A model generated the notes under the pieces. It did no database searches, was not told the DNA's origin, and saw only the letters and a list, made by a program, of their open reading frames with translations. 64,000 bases of DNA, from the NCBI GenBank assembly GCA_037176905.1, contig JBBBWG010027090.1, forward strand, positions 1 through 64,000, read 5' to 3'. Made by a program: the position numbers and the translations under genes. The DNA is from Azolla pinnata. Its lineage: Eukaryota; Streptophyta; Polypodiopsida; Salviniales; Salviniaceae. This document shows, piece after piece, positions 1 to 11,899 of this stretch (positions are counted from its first letter, which is position 1; every line of letters starts with the position of its first letter).

Positions 1-460
1 GCATAGACAACTGAAGCAACCCACACATGCATGCATGCATAGACAACTGAAGCAACCCACACATGCATGCATGCATAGACAACTGAAGCAACCCACACAT
101 GCATGCATGCATACACAACCGAAACAACCCATACATGCATGCAAGCATGCATGCATGTATGCATGCATCACAACTGAAACAACCCATACATGCATGCATG
201 CATCACAACTGAAACAACCCATACATGCATGCATGCATACATTGCTGACAAACACGTATGTACGCATGCACGCATGGAAATGGCCATACATGCATGCATA
301 CATACATTGCTAACAGGCATGTACACATGCACGCATGGAAATGGGCATGCATGCATGCATACATACACAACTCAAAAAACCCACACATGCATGCATGATG
401 TTGCATACACAGTTGGAAAAAACCGTAGACGTAGACCTGATGGCCATACATACATACCGC
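1..460. repeat. ACATGCATGCAT minisatellite
   Basis: Tandem units of roughly 30 bases combine an ACATGCATGCATGCAT core with a spacer like ACAACTGAAGCAACCC. They decay rightward into looser units with GGAAATGGCC spacers. The core is self-complementary, so both strands can fold. The array runs off the left edge of the window. Open frames across it are repeat artefacts rich in His, Cys, Met and Thr. Confidence 0.9.
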
Positions 461-2440
461 ATACACGCGTTTTTTACGCTGTCGCTCATCGAAGTAAGAT
501 TAATCAAACTTAAGATTTTTATCGATGCTGAATGGTTTCGAATGAATGTTTACGGCCAAATCAAATATATGCATGTAATTACAATCGCGAGAGCGGTCGT
601 GAGGAGCTGAGCTAGTAACGATGTATACTCAATTCGATGTCATGCCTAGTGAACGTAATTAGATTAGGACATGTAGGTAGTCATCTATCATTTGTTGTCG
701 TCAAAGAATATAACTTATTGTCTAATAAGACTGTCCTCTGGTGTGTAAATCTAGTTGTAAGCTTAGCTGGCTGTATCTGATTCAACATTCTAAATTGATA
801 ACACGAAAGTCGAAAATCCTTCTGGAAAAATAATATTGTCTTGCTTCCACAAATAAAGAGAAAAGTGATTATCGTTTTTAATTTTTGATCGAATTGGGTA
901 AACTGCTCGATTACTCGTTCTATTGGTGTCAAATAGCATCAAAATAATACCTACCAAGTTTCTGAAATGCACCCCCGAATTTGACAAGCAATAGGACATT
1001 GTAAGAATTTATAAGTATTATCTTCTACTTCCATACTAAACATTTATCTAATACTATTCCATATATTTTTAGAACGCATCCCAAAGCTAACCATCCAATC
1101 AAGACTCTTCAAATAAACATATTTGTTGTTAGTAGCAATTTAAACTGTTAGCCAGAGTCAAGATCCACCACCCTTCATGATCTAATTTTTTAACCTTCTA
1201 TGTAACCATTGAGACGATTCAATAGAACAATAATGCAAACTATTAGTAATAACTTGTAAAATTGTAGGTTGACATGTAAACATATCCATGGTTGCTCTTC
1301 ACTGTGTAAAAGAATTAACCTTTGCATTAATGTTGTACTATGTAGCTTCTTCCAAATAACATCATAATTGGATAGGATACCTTTTTTTTTCTCTCTCTCT
1401 CTCAATTGTAAATTTCCACGTGCATAACTACATCAATCCTTTGACTTATTTACACATAAGAACATTGATCCTCTAATTTCTTTATACAGATGATATCTCA
1501 AGTTAATCGGTGTCCCCGCTACCCATGGACAGTGGACATGTCGTCTCGCTACTACGTATGTCAAACATCATTCTAAACGAATAATTTTTAATTTGCTTTA
1601 ATCGATAAAATGGTAACATTAGTACCCTCTTCAATTGCCTTTGACTCCTTGTCTACAACAAACTGGAAAGGATTCACCAAAATCCTGATTATGGCGTACT
1701 CCTAGATATCTCAAAAAGAGGAAAACGATTTCCATTTTAAGTTGTAATTGATTTTGTAAATTGTGCAAACACCTGTTATCTCGGTGTCAAATAACAATAC
1801 ACACCAGATTTCTTAAGCATATAATAAAATCCGACGAGTAATGGGACAATGTACGGAATGGTGGGCGTTATCTTCGACCCTCTTGCCTGATACTAGTCTA
1901 TATCTTTTTAGAGTGTCAAAACATAATAGTAGTCCATATATTTTTAGAGTGCCAAAACATAATAGTAAACCACCAATCTAAACTCCCCAAATGAAGACAT
2001 TTGATAGTAATAATGATTTACAATGGTAGGTATGTTTAAAGTTCTCCTACCATTCATGGTCTAATTTCTGCACATTCCTTTCTTACCTTGTTTGACATGA
2101 TAGCAATTGAGAAGATTCAATGGAGTAATTATATAAATGCTTGTATTAATTTGTGGAAATAAAATTTAATGCATAAACGCCAATCGGCCTATACTCATTG
2201 TTTTGTGAAGCCATTAGCCCTTGCATCAATCTTATACTCGGAATAGTTTCTGCTAAATAACCCCATAGTTAGACGGGAGATGAAATGATCTCTGCACCTG
2301 AACAAAAGTCTATCAATCTGCGAGACTGTACATCAACTACACCACCTACTTCTTAAACCCGCAATTGGAATGATATATTAAACTTTAAACACAAACTTTG
2401 CCAATATATCAATTGAGAAGATACGAAAGATAACTCATTT
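461..2440. repeat. AT-rich intergenic DNA with two diverged copies of one segment
   Basis: I see no gene here. Two stretches, about 890-1380 and about 1740-2290, share the same order of phrases: a GGTGTCAAATA stretch, a TTCATG-TCTAATTT stretch, an ATTGAGA-GATTCAAT stretch, then a CCTTTGCAT or CCTTGCAT stretch. They look like old diverged duplicates of one element. A third weak echo (CAATTGAGAAGATAC) lies near 2410. The source element is not identifiable by eye. Confidence 0.55.
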
Positions 2441-2449
2441 TGTTAGGAA

Positions 2450-2630
2450 TTAGATCTCTCTCTCTCTCTCTCTCTCTCATTATTCCACTTTATTGTTTGC
2501 ATAAGATTGCACTTAAGCCCCTTAGCCTCTTCCTTTGTCGTTAATCACACGCACGATCACGCACTACTATTTTTTGTGTGTTTTATGTAGCCTTTGTTCT
2601 CCAACATTTGGTATCAAAGCATATAAGTTT
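2450..2630 (+). mobile_element. LTR-end fossil with initiator-tRNA primer site (copia-like)
   Basis: After a CT tract and a T-rich stretch, the sequence CCAACATTTGGTATCAAAGC occurs near 2609. A CA-ending LTR edge followed by TGGTATCAAAGC resembles the primer-binding site complementary to plant initiator tRNA-Met, used by Ty1/copia elements. No gag or pol coding is recognisable downstream, so this is a broken old remnant. The left edge is not defined. The call rests on this one motif. Confidence 0.4.
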
Positions 2631-3366
2631 GTCTGTTTCAGGCTTGCTATTGTTTGCTACATCATTCTCGCCGCGTGATCTTTGTCTTAGAACTTGCGCT
2701 TGTTGCAACTTGGAATGGAATAGTTGTTGGTCTGTTCTACATAAGTATCCTAATCATCGATTGCAAATTCCAAGGAGTGAACTAGTACCAGATGCCTGCA
2801 AAACCACAGATAGTAAACACATTAATAAACATCGTAAAACCTCGATGCGATCTAAGCGCGCGTCGGGTGCTAATCCCTATAAATCAAACAGTACATGTAA
2901 AAGCTAATCGAAAACTAATGAGGTTTTAAATCAAAAGAATTATACACTGATTAGGCTTGTAAAATTTACAAGCAATGTTTGTAAAATTTACAAGCAATTC
3001 CTTTTTTTTCCTTCAGTGAAGAGGTCTAGATTTATAATTTTGGGAAAACAGAGGCATATAAAAGTCTTAAAGAGAGAACAGAAAAGGGCTCCTGTAGAGA
3101 ACCTTCTAGAAGCGACGAGAGAAAACGCTCAGAAGCTTCTGGAAACCCTAGAAATTCGTCCCTTTCCTTCTCTGCTCTGCTGCGTGGAATCTTTCAGACA
3201 TAGAATCTCTGCAGGAAACGCGATCTGCAGGATCAGAAACAGAGATCGAAAGCGAGAGAAGCAGCAACCGCAAGGAAGAAGCAGAAGAACGAAGAAGAAG
3301 CAGAAGAACGAAGGAGGAGGAGGAGAAGAAGAAGAAGGTAGAAGGAGAGAGTAGGAAGAAGAAACC

Positions 3367-5341
3367 ATGGATGATGCTGTCTTCTACGATGCGTCTGCTC
3401 CTTCCTCGCTCCTGAAACGCAAATGCGAGCCCGACCGCGGTGGCGGCGATGACGTTGCGGAGCTCTTCCACGATATCTGCTTATCTCCCCGAAACAAGAA
3501 ATCTAGACTGGTGAGCCTCCTCTATTTTAGACTCTTATCCTGCAGGAAACTCGTAGCCTGTGGAAGGTTTCTTGTTTATGTTGCCGTGCGTGTTGGTTTC
3601 GGATCTGTCATGGTACATCTCGAAGTTACTGCTATTACCTTCATGGTGCTTATGGAGCCGCACTGTAGACATGGTATACCTGCACAGATCTGTCTAGATA
3701 CGGACCTTGGATGCAATCTCTCCTGTTGACGCATGACGTTATGCGTTCGGGATGTCCAAAAGAGTTTAGATTGTGATGTTCACGTATGAAGATTTCACAA
3801 GGAACGATGTCAGATACATACTCATATACTGCTAGATCTAATGACTTTACGCGATGTTTATACGCCGATCTTGGCTGAAAATCTCATCTGAAATTTTGAA
3901 ATTAATGTAATGTCTCCAATGAAATTGGTGTGGAGTCTCTCTATTAGAATTGAAGGATATACCAAGGTAGATGGATGAATGCATCGAAGAACAGCACAAC
4001 TCACTAATTATCTGCTACAATTTCCAAAATACACAGAGTGATTAATGAGTTATTTCCTTCGGAATCTGGCTCGAGCAGTTGCAAAATTTAATGATTAGGA
4101 GGATCTATCATTGTAAATTTCATTGCTGTACTTGATCTATTAAGTCTGATCTAATCATATTCATGGGCTTGTTCAACTGAGTTACGATTGGAGCTAGTTC
4201 CCATCCAGTGCCAGTCCGTCTCCACTGTCGTTTGACTCATGACTCCACTGAACAGATTTTGCATGTTATACCTCTGTGGGCTTTGTGCCATACTAATTGC
4301 CATCCTAATAAGCTTTGATCTTCAAATTTTTCGCTCAGGTGTAATACCTCGAATACGTCAATGATGTGCGATTCTTGCTTTAAGTTACCAATTTTCTTTG
4401 TGCAGGATTTCAGTTCCACCAGTTCGTCTACTAATTCGCCAAATCTTTGCCTCCCACCGGGAACAACTTACTTATCCACATCTGACTTAGACCTTTCTGA
4501 GGAGTTTCCGAGCGCGTCAAGCTTTGGTGAGTCAGATGATAAGATCTCAGAGCTTCCTTCTAAGCCATGGGAGACAGAGATAAATGAAGAAAGAGCCATT
4601 GTCTTGTACAAACCTGTAACTCCACCTCTCTTTCCTGGAGGCCCAACTTCTGGTTACCAAATTGTGGTAGATGCGGACATCTTCTCTTCAGCAGGTATAC
4701 TAAGATTTCGAGGATAACAATAATTAAGTGAAGCATGTCTCATTAAATCTTACCACAAAGATTTCATTTTAAGCAATCATTATATGCACCGAAGAGTACA
4801 TTATTTTATTTCAGGGTCAATCTACTAGGATTTATGGTGTGCCTGTGTGTGTTTGACATGAAATCATCAAGCCTCATATTTTATTTAGTGGAGTTAGAGT
4901 GGTTGTATTGATATGAATGTGTTTTTTTTTCTGGTCATTCCAGGGAAGGTGAACTCTCCTAATTGGCATAATGCGAGGAAGGCTGATTTTTGGTTGCAAT
5001 CCTTGGATAACAGTACTAACAAATCTGAGCTGGTCTCTGATCAAATGGATGATGATGAGGATGATGTCCCAGTGCAATCGGGCTTCGACAAAAACAACAG
5101 TTTAGCCGTTGTGCCATGGGTCAGCAAATCTCCACCATTCATGCCTCCTGTGGAAGTTCCTTCTGAACCCAAACAAGTTTCCATGGAAGGAGAAAAAGAG
5201 GTCGATGGAACCATGGAAGTAGACAGTATGGAAATGGGTGAAGGTCAGGTTTCAAACTCATTGAAAGACAGAATCAACGAGCCATGGCAACAGTACAGGG
5301 TTCCTCAGCCACATTACATTTATCCTATGTGGTCGCATTGA
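3367..5341 (+). CDS. unrecognised 276-residue acidic plant protein, 3 exons
   Basis: Exons 3367-3510, 4406-4694 and 4944-5341 join in frame (introns of 895 and 249 bases with GT-AG ends) to give 276 residues. The start ATG follows a purine-rich leader and has a good context (ACCATGG). The protein opens with MDDAVFYDASAPSS and a basic-acidic patch, and carries RAIVLYKPVTPPLFPGG near residue 115. It then has GKVNSPNWHNARKADFW, an acidic DDDEDD run, an AVVPWV segment followed by Pro-rich and Glu/Met-rich stretches, and ends PHYIYPMWSH. No catalytic domain, signal peptide or membrane segment is visible. The run of clean splice sites and the coding-like composition support a real gene. I do not recognise the family and assign no function; mostly disordered, possibly nuclear, is inference. 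Confidence 0.8.
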
Positions 5342-6068
5342 TGCTTCCAAAGGATTGCCAGTGTGTGTATATAAACAAGACCGATTTCCAAACAAAGCGT
5401 TTTGATCATAAGGCAATGCTTTAGATCCGATGGTACTCATTTCTCTGGTTCCATGATGTGCTAGAAACCACAAGTCTGGAATGCACACTCTGGCCAAATT
5501 CATGCTCTCCTTGTATTGTTGGGCATTTAGGAGTGAAACAGCTATCTAATTGGTTGTGAAGGCCATGACACCATTTGCTGCGCATGTATGCAGCCTTAGA
5601 GGCGATTCGGAAAACACTCCATGTTGTAAGCAATTGGAAATATGTAATGCAGTGACTTGATTCTAGAAACTGGTACATTTTGCTACGGATCCCACAGAAA
5701 GCATTTGTTAGCTCTGTTTAAAGATCCTTGTGACGTAATGGTTTTTGAATCCATGGAAAGCATCTGTTAGTAGCTCTGTTGAGTGATCCAATTGATGTAT
5801 AAACTCCACATCATGGTGTATGATACTAATCTGTCTGATGAGATTCTGATTTCGCAAAGCTACCGTGTAGCTGGAAATCTAGTAACAAGTGATGGTTTGG
5901 GTCGGATTGATGTGCGCATCGGGATGTTTGCGATTGAGAATTCGGATGAATCGATGCAAAAATCTCCTGTTGATGGGAAGGGCTCTAGCTAGATCTACAT
6001 GTACTACTTCTAGTTGATAGGAACAAAGCTGCACTAAATAGAAGAGAAGATTGGTAAAAAGAAAACAT

Positions 6069-6139
6069 TGCGCAGCCGGGGAATCGAACCCCGGTCAGTA
6101 CCGTGGGAGGGTACTATGATACCACTACACCAGCTGCGC
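6069..6139 (-). tRNA. tRNA-Gly (anticodon CCC)
   Basis: On the minus strand the 7-bp acceptor arm GCGCAGC pairs with GCTGCGC, followed by discriminator A. The D arm contains GTAGTGGTAT. The anticodon stem GTACC/GGTAC holds the loop CTCCCAC, giving anticodon CCC, which reads GGG glycine codons. The T arm is CGGGG-TTCGATT-CCCCG. The gene is intronless and 71 nt long, and a T-rich stretch (TTTTCTTTTT) just downstream on the minus strand suits a Pol III terminator. Box A and box B are both intact, so it looks functional. Confidence 0.96.
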
Positions 6140-6199
6140 TTTGTGGTAATACTTGATGATTAAACTATATAATAGTTAAAATATTTTTCCTTCTTTTCT

Positions 6200-6600
6200 T
6201 TCTGATTATGAGTTGCATGTTGAGTTCTCAACATTCAACAATATTTGATCTATGATCTGACATATATATAGGTTGAGGTTCTGAACATTCAACACAATTT
6301 CATCTATGATCTGATATGTATCTGGTGAGGTTCTCATCATTCAACAAGATTTCATCTATGATCTGATATGTATTTGGTGAGGTTCTCAGAATTCAGCAAG
6401 ATTTCATCTATGATCTGACATATATTTGATGATGCATTGTCTGTTTGAGTTCTCAACATTCAACGAGGTTTCATCTGTGACCTGCCATCTATTTGATGAT
6501 GCATTGCACGTTGAGGTTCTCAACATTCAACAGGATTTCATATATGATCAGACATATATCTGATGATGCATTGTTTGTTGAGATGTCAACATTCAACGCA
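6200..6600. repeat. degenerate 50-65 bp tandem array
   Basis: About seven units each contain GAGGTTCTCAACATTCAAC followed by ATTTCATCTATGATCTGACAT and a variable GATGATGCATTG tail. Spacing varies from about 50 to 65 bases. The array lies directly downstream of the tRNA-Gly locus. No coding sequence is seen. Confidence 0.85.
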
Positions 6601-7189
6601 GATTTCAACTCTCCTTCTTCGACTCCCAGAGAATGTTTGTTTGCTTCTTTGCCTTGGTAACTGTCATTGCATACATATATTTGATGATATGATGCGTCAC
6701 GAGCTGCATTGGCCGACCCATTTGCGATTGATTCCGTGCAACAAAGATCTGTGGATGTTGCAGATCGATGTTGTTTCAACCCGTCTGATAAACGTACTCA
6801 AACTATCGATCATGATCATGATCATCATCAATGGACCCCTGGTAACTTACCATTTGGTATGTGTGTCGCCGTTACGATGGAGATCGATCCAAATTACGAT
6901 CGATCAGTCCGGAAATCCAACGACAAGATTGATGCATTGCATCGATAAAATCCGAACATACACCCACAAAACATAGCGTAACGCCGCACAGTATTGTTGA
7001 TACAAGGCTTAGGAGACCGATAAAAAAGCATCATCGTACTTTGGAAAATCAATACGAGGAAAGTGCGGCGAGCTCGATCGATCAATCATCAATAAGCTCT
7101 TTGAATCATTCAAATTCACAGATTTATCGGCAAACACGTCTCCAACGGGCAAAGATTTTGGAATCATGGGCATCGAATCGCAGGTTATA

Positions 7190-7500
7190 TGACTAATTGT
7201 TGGGCAATGCCATGAATCTGTACGAACCTAAGACCTCGTATCACGAGATCCGAAACTTAACCATTAAACTAACACATAAAATGATAAATACTACTTTTTC
7301 ATAACGATTATTGTATGAGAGAAAACTCCGGGACTTTCTAAGACAATTTTAGAAACTTCTAGAACACCTAAACATTCTGGAAATCTCTCGGCTATTCTAT
7401 AGAAACCTACTATAAACAGAGACATACAGATCGTAACAAAACAGCTCGAATCGAACCGTCAGAACAAAGCAAGAGATTGGACGATTGAAGGAAGATGTAT
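7190..7500 (-). repeat. dispersed repeat family, copy A
   Basis: Read on the minus strand, this stretch resembles 36605-36860 on the plus strand. Shared features, in order, are a Cys/Leu-like TCGAACTGTTTTG phrase, TATGTCTCT-TTTATAG (TATA-like), TTCTAGAA-type phrases, GAGTTTTCTCT-ATACAATAATC, then a tRNA-like TTAATGGTTA...ATACGAGG...GGTT stretch. The TATA-like element suggests an LTR-type or other retroelement remnant; no coding is seen. Family unknown, copies well diverged. Confidence 0.6.
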
Positions 7501-7579
7501 AGAAAGAATGCGGAGAAAACTGAGGAGCTGAAGATCTATCGTATGAAGTGATTCGAGGCGACGATCCAAACATGAATTC

Positions 7580-7740
7580 TCCAGTTTAGGGTTTTTGTCA
7601 GTTTTTTTAGGGTTAGGGTTTCTCAGAAGATGGAAGAGCCCGGACAGAAGAAGCAGGTGTGAAACCTGATGCTCTTCAACTGGTTGTATATAAGACGCCG
7701 GGAATTAGGGTTAGGGTTTCTCAGAGCAGAAGCAGGCGAC
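7580..7740 (+). promoter_or_regulatory. RPS20 upstream region with telo-box motifs
   Basis: TTTAGGGTTTTTG near 7585, TTTTAGGGTTAGGGTTTCTCAG near 7608-7625 and TTAGGGTTAGGGTTTCTCAG near 7705-7724 are telo-box motifs (AAACCCTAA on the other strand). In plants these are known in promoters and leaders of ribosomal-protein and other translation genes. The two TTAGGGTTAGGGTTTCTCAGA stretches look like a local duplication. CT-rich leader sequence follows at 7840-7910. A 5' UTR intron probably runs from this region to an acceptor at 8535. Confidence 0.6.
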
Positions 7741-8536
7741 GAAGCAGAAGACGCGGAGCAGACGAAGCTTCTCCTCCTCTCGCGTCCCCTCAGCAAGCGG
7801 CCGTCTCGGTGTCTGTCTCGGGGGATCCAATTCGCAGGTTCTCTCCCTCCCTCCCTCTCTCTTTCTCTCTCTTTCTCGGTCTCTCTCGATCTCGATCTCG
7901 ATCTCGATTCTTCCCGTATGCTCATCGAGCAAACAAGGCGATGGGAGCCCGCATTGCTTCGATTCCTGGCTTTCGTTAGCGTCCATTTGCAATGCCTGTA
8001 GCTGTCCTCACCTCCCTCTGCGGGAGTACTGGTTTCATTCCCTTTCGATTTCCCTGTCGCAAGAGGCGGCGAGCTCCGCGGTGGGGGGGGGGGGGGAGAT
8101 TTCATCATGCAATTTCTGCTTCTGTCTGTGTCTACGTCAATCATAAGCGATGCCTTCATCAATCTAGGGTTTCTTTTCCTTGTACTTCCACATGAAAAGG
8201 TTTAGGCCTTCCAGTGGGATCCTCGAGTTCGAATGCTAATGTCGATGGATTTTGTCATGTACTAGGCTTAATTCTCAACAATACCCAACCGGCATTTGTT
8301 TTCCAATTCGAACTGCCAATCCTCAGGCTTCTTGTGCTTATTTCATCTTCATCAGACATGCTTATTTGATCTTCATCGTCTGAAGTGTTTCGTTTCCGTC
8401 TCGTACTTGCTTCGATTTTGTGCGTTCTTTCTGCTTGTCCCCTGCAATTCACGTTAGAAGCTTGTGACTTCAATTGGGTTTCATAAGCTTTTTCGGCATA
8501 ATCTCCGAGTAATCTGTACTTCTTTGTGTGAACAGA

Positions 8537-10123
8537 ATGGCGATGACAATGCCACCGCCATTGAAACCTGGAAAGCTAGGTCTTGAAGAACCTCAGGAAG
8601 CCCTGCATAGGATCCGCATCACTCTTTCATCGAAGAGTATCAAAAACCTAGAGAAAGGTAAGGACATATGTCTTCCTTTGGATGAATGTGAACGTGTAAA
8701 TACATAATTACTGGATGTTTCAGTATGCTCGGATATAGTTGGTTTATTTATAGTATGACGTAGGCGTGCTTAGTGCTGGTTAAGAAATCCCTTGAAGGTT
8801 TCAACTTTTGAAAAACTGTAGTGATAATTGATTTGCACTTATATGTTTCAGTACAGGAGCAATTCTATAATAATTCATTTCCCAGGCACTCTGTTCCTAG
8901 TTGTGTTTTACATAGTGAATGAACTGGTTCAGTATAAATAGCTATGTCTTCCCTGAGCACGTCTTGTAGGGATAGTTGCTATATACCCCCAATCATATGT
9001 TGTGGATGGTTAAGTTATTCAGAAATAACCAAATCTGTGCCAATTACACGTCCATAAGAAATAAGGATTGTAAAGTATATAATCACATCTTCAGCTTGTT
9101 GTGAGCATTGATTCTACCTCCATGGATTGAATTCTATATTTCCAGTTTGTGCTGATTTGGTTCGTGGAGCCAAGGAGAAGAGGCTGAAGGTGAAGGGCCC
9201 TGTTAGGATGCCCACCAAAGTGCTTCGCATCACAACTCGCAAGTCTCCATGTGGAGAAGGTTAGATCTCTCTTACTTCAGCAGTTAAGTAGGTTTGGTTT
9301 GTGTTTATTACACATTGCTGAAATGAATGGTTAGTTAGCTGCTTTGTATGTCTTAGCAAATAGTAAGAGCAAATGTTGTGTGTGTATATTGTCGACATTC
9401 CTTCTTCCATTGCCCAATATTTCCTTACGTTCTTCCAATATCTGTTTGCATTGGAACTTGAACACACATAACCTAAGCCTTAATGTAAAGCTATACCATG
9501 TAACCAGTAAGTCAATTGAGCCGTAGTAGTGTTTCTGTGTTCTCTTGATTTATGTAGAGTCTGTCTTGTTTCCAACATTGTGCTTTGTTGCATGCACATC
9601 CTGCATTTTCCCCTTGATCCAGTAATCTTATATTGCAATGAGCAACTCTATAATCCATATGATTGGAATGCTTTTCCTTTGCATTGTAGTCTTTCAGTTC
9701 GCAAACCATCGGATATACTTGTAAATTGTTCTCTAAGTGCTAGTGAATGAATGGGAAGTGAGCTAGCTAGACTAACATATTCATGTCTTTAAAAAAATGG
9801 AAGCGAGCTAGCTAGACTAATGTATTGATGTCTTTAAGAAAACTGGAAGCAAGCTAGCTAGACTAGCATATTGATGTCTCTAAGAAAACTGGAAGTGAGT
9901 TAACTAGACTAGCATATTCATGTCTTTAAATAACAGGAAGTGAGCTAACTAAACTAACATGTTTATGTCTTTAATTCCAGGAACAAACACATTTGATAGG
10001 TTTGAGCTCCGTGTGCATAAAAGGGTTATTGATCTCCACAGCTCCTCTGAGGTCGTGAAGCAGATCACTTCTATCACAATAGAACCTGGAGTGGAAGTGG
10101 AGGTTACTATAGCTGAAGCTTGA
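8537..10123 (+). CDS. RPS20: 40S ribosomal protein S20 (uS10)
   Basis: Exons 8537-8657, 9146-9259 and 9981-10123 give 125 residues, the usual length for cytosolic S20. Family signatures are clear: [17 protein letters not shown] in exon 1, [20 protein letters not shown] then [18 protein letters not shown] in exon 2, and [18 protein letters not shown] with [20 protein letters not shown] in exon 3. uS10 sits in the head of the small ribosomal subunit and is needed for its assembly and for translation. The start is chosen because an acceptor (AACAG) lies one base before ATGGCG and the N-terminus matches the family. The telo-box promoter upstream agrees with known regulation of plant ribosomal genes. 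Intron 2 holds a 46-bp tandem array. No damage is seen. Confidence 0.97.
9753..9975. repeat. 46-bp tandem array in RPS20 intron 2
   Basis: Five units read approximately GGAAGTGAGCTAGCTAGACT, AACATATTCATGTCTTTAA, with A-run ends. The last unit reaches to within about ten bases of the exon 3 acceptor, so the array supplies part of the polypyrimidine region. Confidence 0.9.
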
Positions 10124-10777
10124 TATACCAAGTTAAACAGAGTTTTGTGGACATCTTGATATTTCCGTTTTTGTTGCTGACTAGATTCCTGTGCAGTTTC
10201 TCTTGACGTTCTCCTTTGATGTAGCTGGATGGGTCTCTAATTTATTTAATTCACAATTTTGCTCTCACTTGGCCTTGTATATTTATTTGTTGTCTAACTT
10301 TAAGCATGCAATATGTTTGTCTCTAACAGGAGCCAGTGTTCCTTTTGATGGTCTCCCTTGACAATTGAGCAAAATTTTTGGTGATAGTGTTCTACTAATA
10401 GTATCGAGATTGGTTTTATTCATTGATGACTTAAAAGAGTTAGAACTATTGGGTATTCAGAGAGTGAATGATAACCATAGGTAAATGCATACGTTAATTC
10501 AACTGGTTGAATGCTTGTGGTATCCACAGTGATGAGAGATGGTGAACGGTGTACCATGTCCTTAAGCATGGGTAGCTTTGAGGTTACCGCTGATGCCCGC
10601 TGATGCGGTTAACATTGGAAAGTGGCTTTGTGGCTGGCAAATGTGTAGAGATTGATTGTATGGAATTGTCCACAGGCTGGTCTGTAGATTCTTACAACTG
10701 TGGAATAAGGTTCAAAGGAAGACGATTGATTTTGGCAGGTCTGCTGTATATGTTTGCTTGTGATGATGCTTGCACAG

Positions 10778-11119
10778 GTAGGTGAAACAGGGCAAAAACA
10801 GATCGGAGAGAATCATTGGGAAATGAATGAAAGGAAACAGTTGGAATGTCGTCCCAGTGTGTCTGATGTCGAGTTCTCTTATGCAGCAAAGGTAAGTATT
10901 TATATAACACTTTGAAGCCAGTCTTAATTTAATTAATGGTGCATGGAATGTAGGAATGGATCAGAGAAATGATGTTTTTTGCAGTCCTGGGCAGAAGCTG
11001 CTGTTGTAAAGAAATGGCAAGCGAAGAGGCTTATGCGGAGCGTGATAAAGTCCAAGCAGAATTGGCCCAAAGAGCTTCTTCCTTTGGTGTGTGCATCAGA
11101 ACAGAAAAACAGACAATAA
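10778..11119 (+). CDS. candidate last two exons of an unrecognised small gene
   Basis: Two stretches join in frame across a good GT-AG intron: 10778-10891 (38 codons, acceptor GCACAG, donor AAAG|GTAAGT) and 10985-11119 (44 codons to TAA, acceptor TTTTTTGCAG). The joined product contains HWEMNERKQLECRPSVSDVE, then SWAEAAVVKKWQAKRLMRSV and ELLPLVCASEQKNRQ. It looks coding-like: Trp and Lys rich and helical. No convincing first exon was found between 10130 and 10770, and I do not recognise the sequence. It could be the remnant of a gene or an alternative 3' part of the RPS20 transcript. Confidence 0.35.
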
Positions 11120-11414
11120 TGGAATCAGTGATGGGGAAAAGGATCCAGCTGTGAGAATTTGGAAGCGGGGTCTAGAACCTCTACAGGATCTCCACAAAAA
11201 CCAGCTCATCGGATCAGTCGAATGTATCCTGTTTGAGATCACATCAAGCAGCAAAGCAAAGATGTGTGGGAACATGCAAAAGCGTATCTCGAAATCGAGG
11301 TATATGTATATGTATGCATACAGCTCAGCTGTCGCAAAAGCAAGAGAGAGCGATCGAGAGAGAGAGATTCGATTGAACCTTGCAGCTTTGAAACAGAATG
11401 GTGGGCCAGTAAGT

Positions 11415-11680
11415 AGTCTTGAAGTAACAATCTGAGCAGAGTTTTGGTAATGAAGGCAATTAAAGTCGGGCTATGTGACGGATGTATACTTCTCCCCACA
11501 CAAATCAAAGAAGCAAAGCTCATGGAAGAATTGCTTGAAGTAACAATCTGAGCAGAGTTATGGTAATTAAGGCAATTAAAGACGAGCTATGCAACGGATG
11601 TATACTTCTCCCCACACAAATCAAAGAAGCAAAGCCGCTCAATCTGAGCAAAGTTTTGGGTAATTAAGGCAATTAAAGTT
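11415..11680. repeat. tandem duplication of about 115 bp
   Basis: GAAGTAACAATCTGAGCAGA through AAGGCAATTAAAG and TGTATACTTCTCCCCACAC occurs twice nearly intact, with a third partial copy starting AATCTGAGCAAAGTTTTGG. No gene is seen. Confidence 0.85.
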
Positions 11681-11899
11681 TGGTGATTAGGCTCCACTTG
11701 ATCTACCAACTATTGTGGCCATCAACTAACTTTTGGCAATATGATGGAATACGCGATCGACGCATTGTGATTCGCGTTGCTTTCCCTGTCTTATATGCTT
11801 GTTTTGAATTGATCCGGGTGATGGATGCTTCACCAACGATGCGATCAAGTATTTTAGTCATCGGAATCATGGCTTTTTTATTACATGCATTGATGTTTT

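Noticed and set aside
2578-2907. 109-codon plus-strand frame after the LTR-end-like site
   Set aside because: No gag, capsid or other domain can be seen, and the region reads as decayed repeat.
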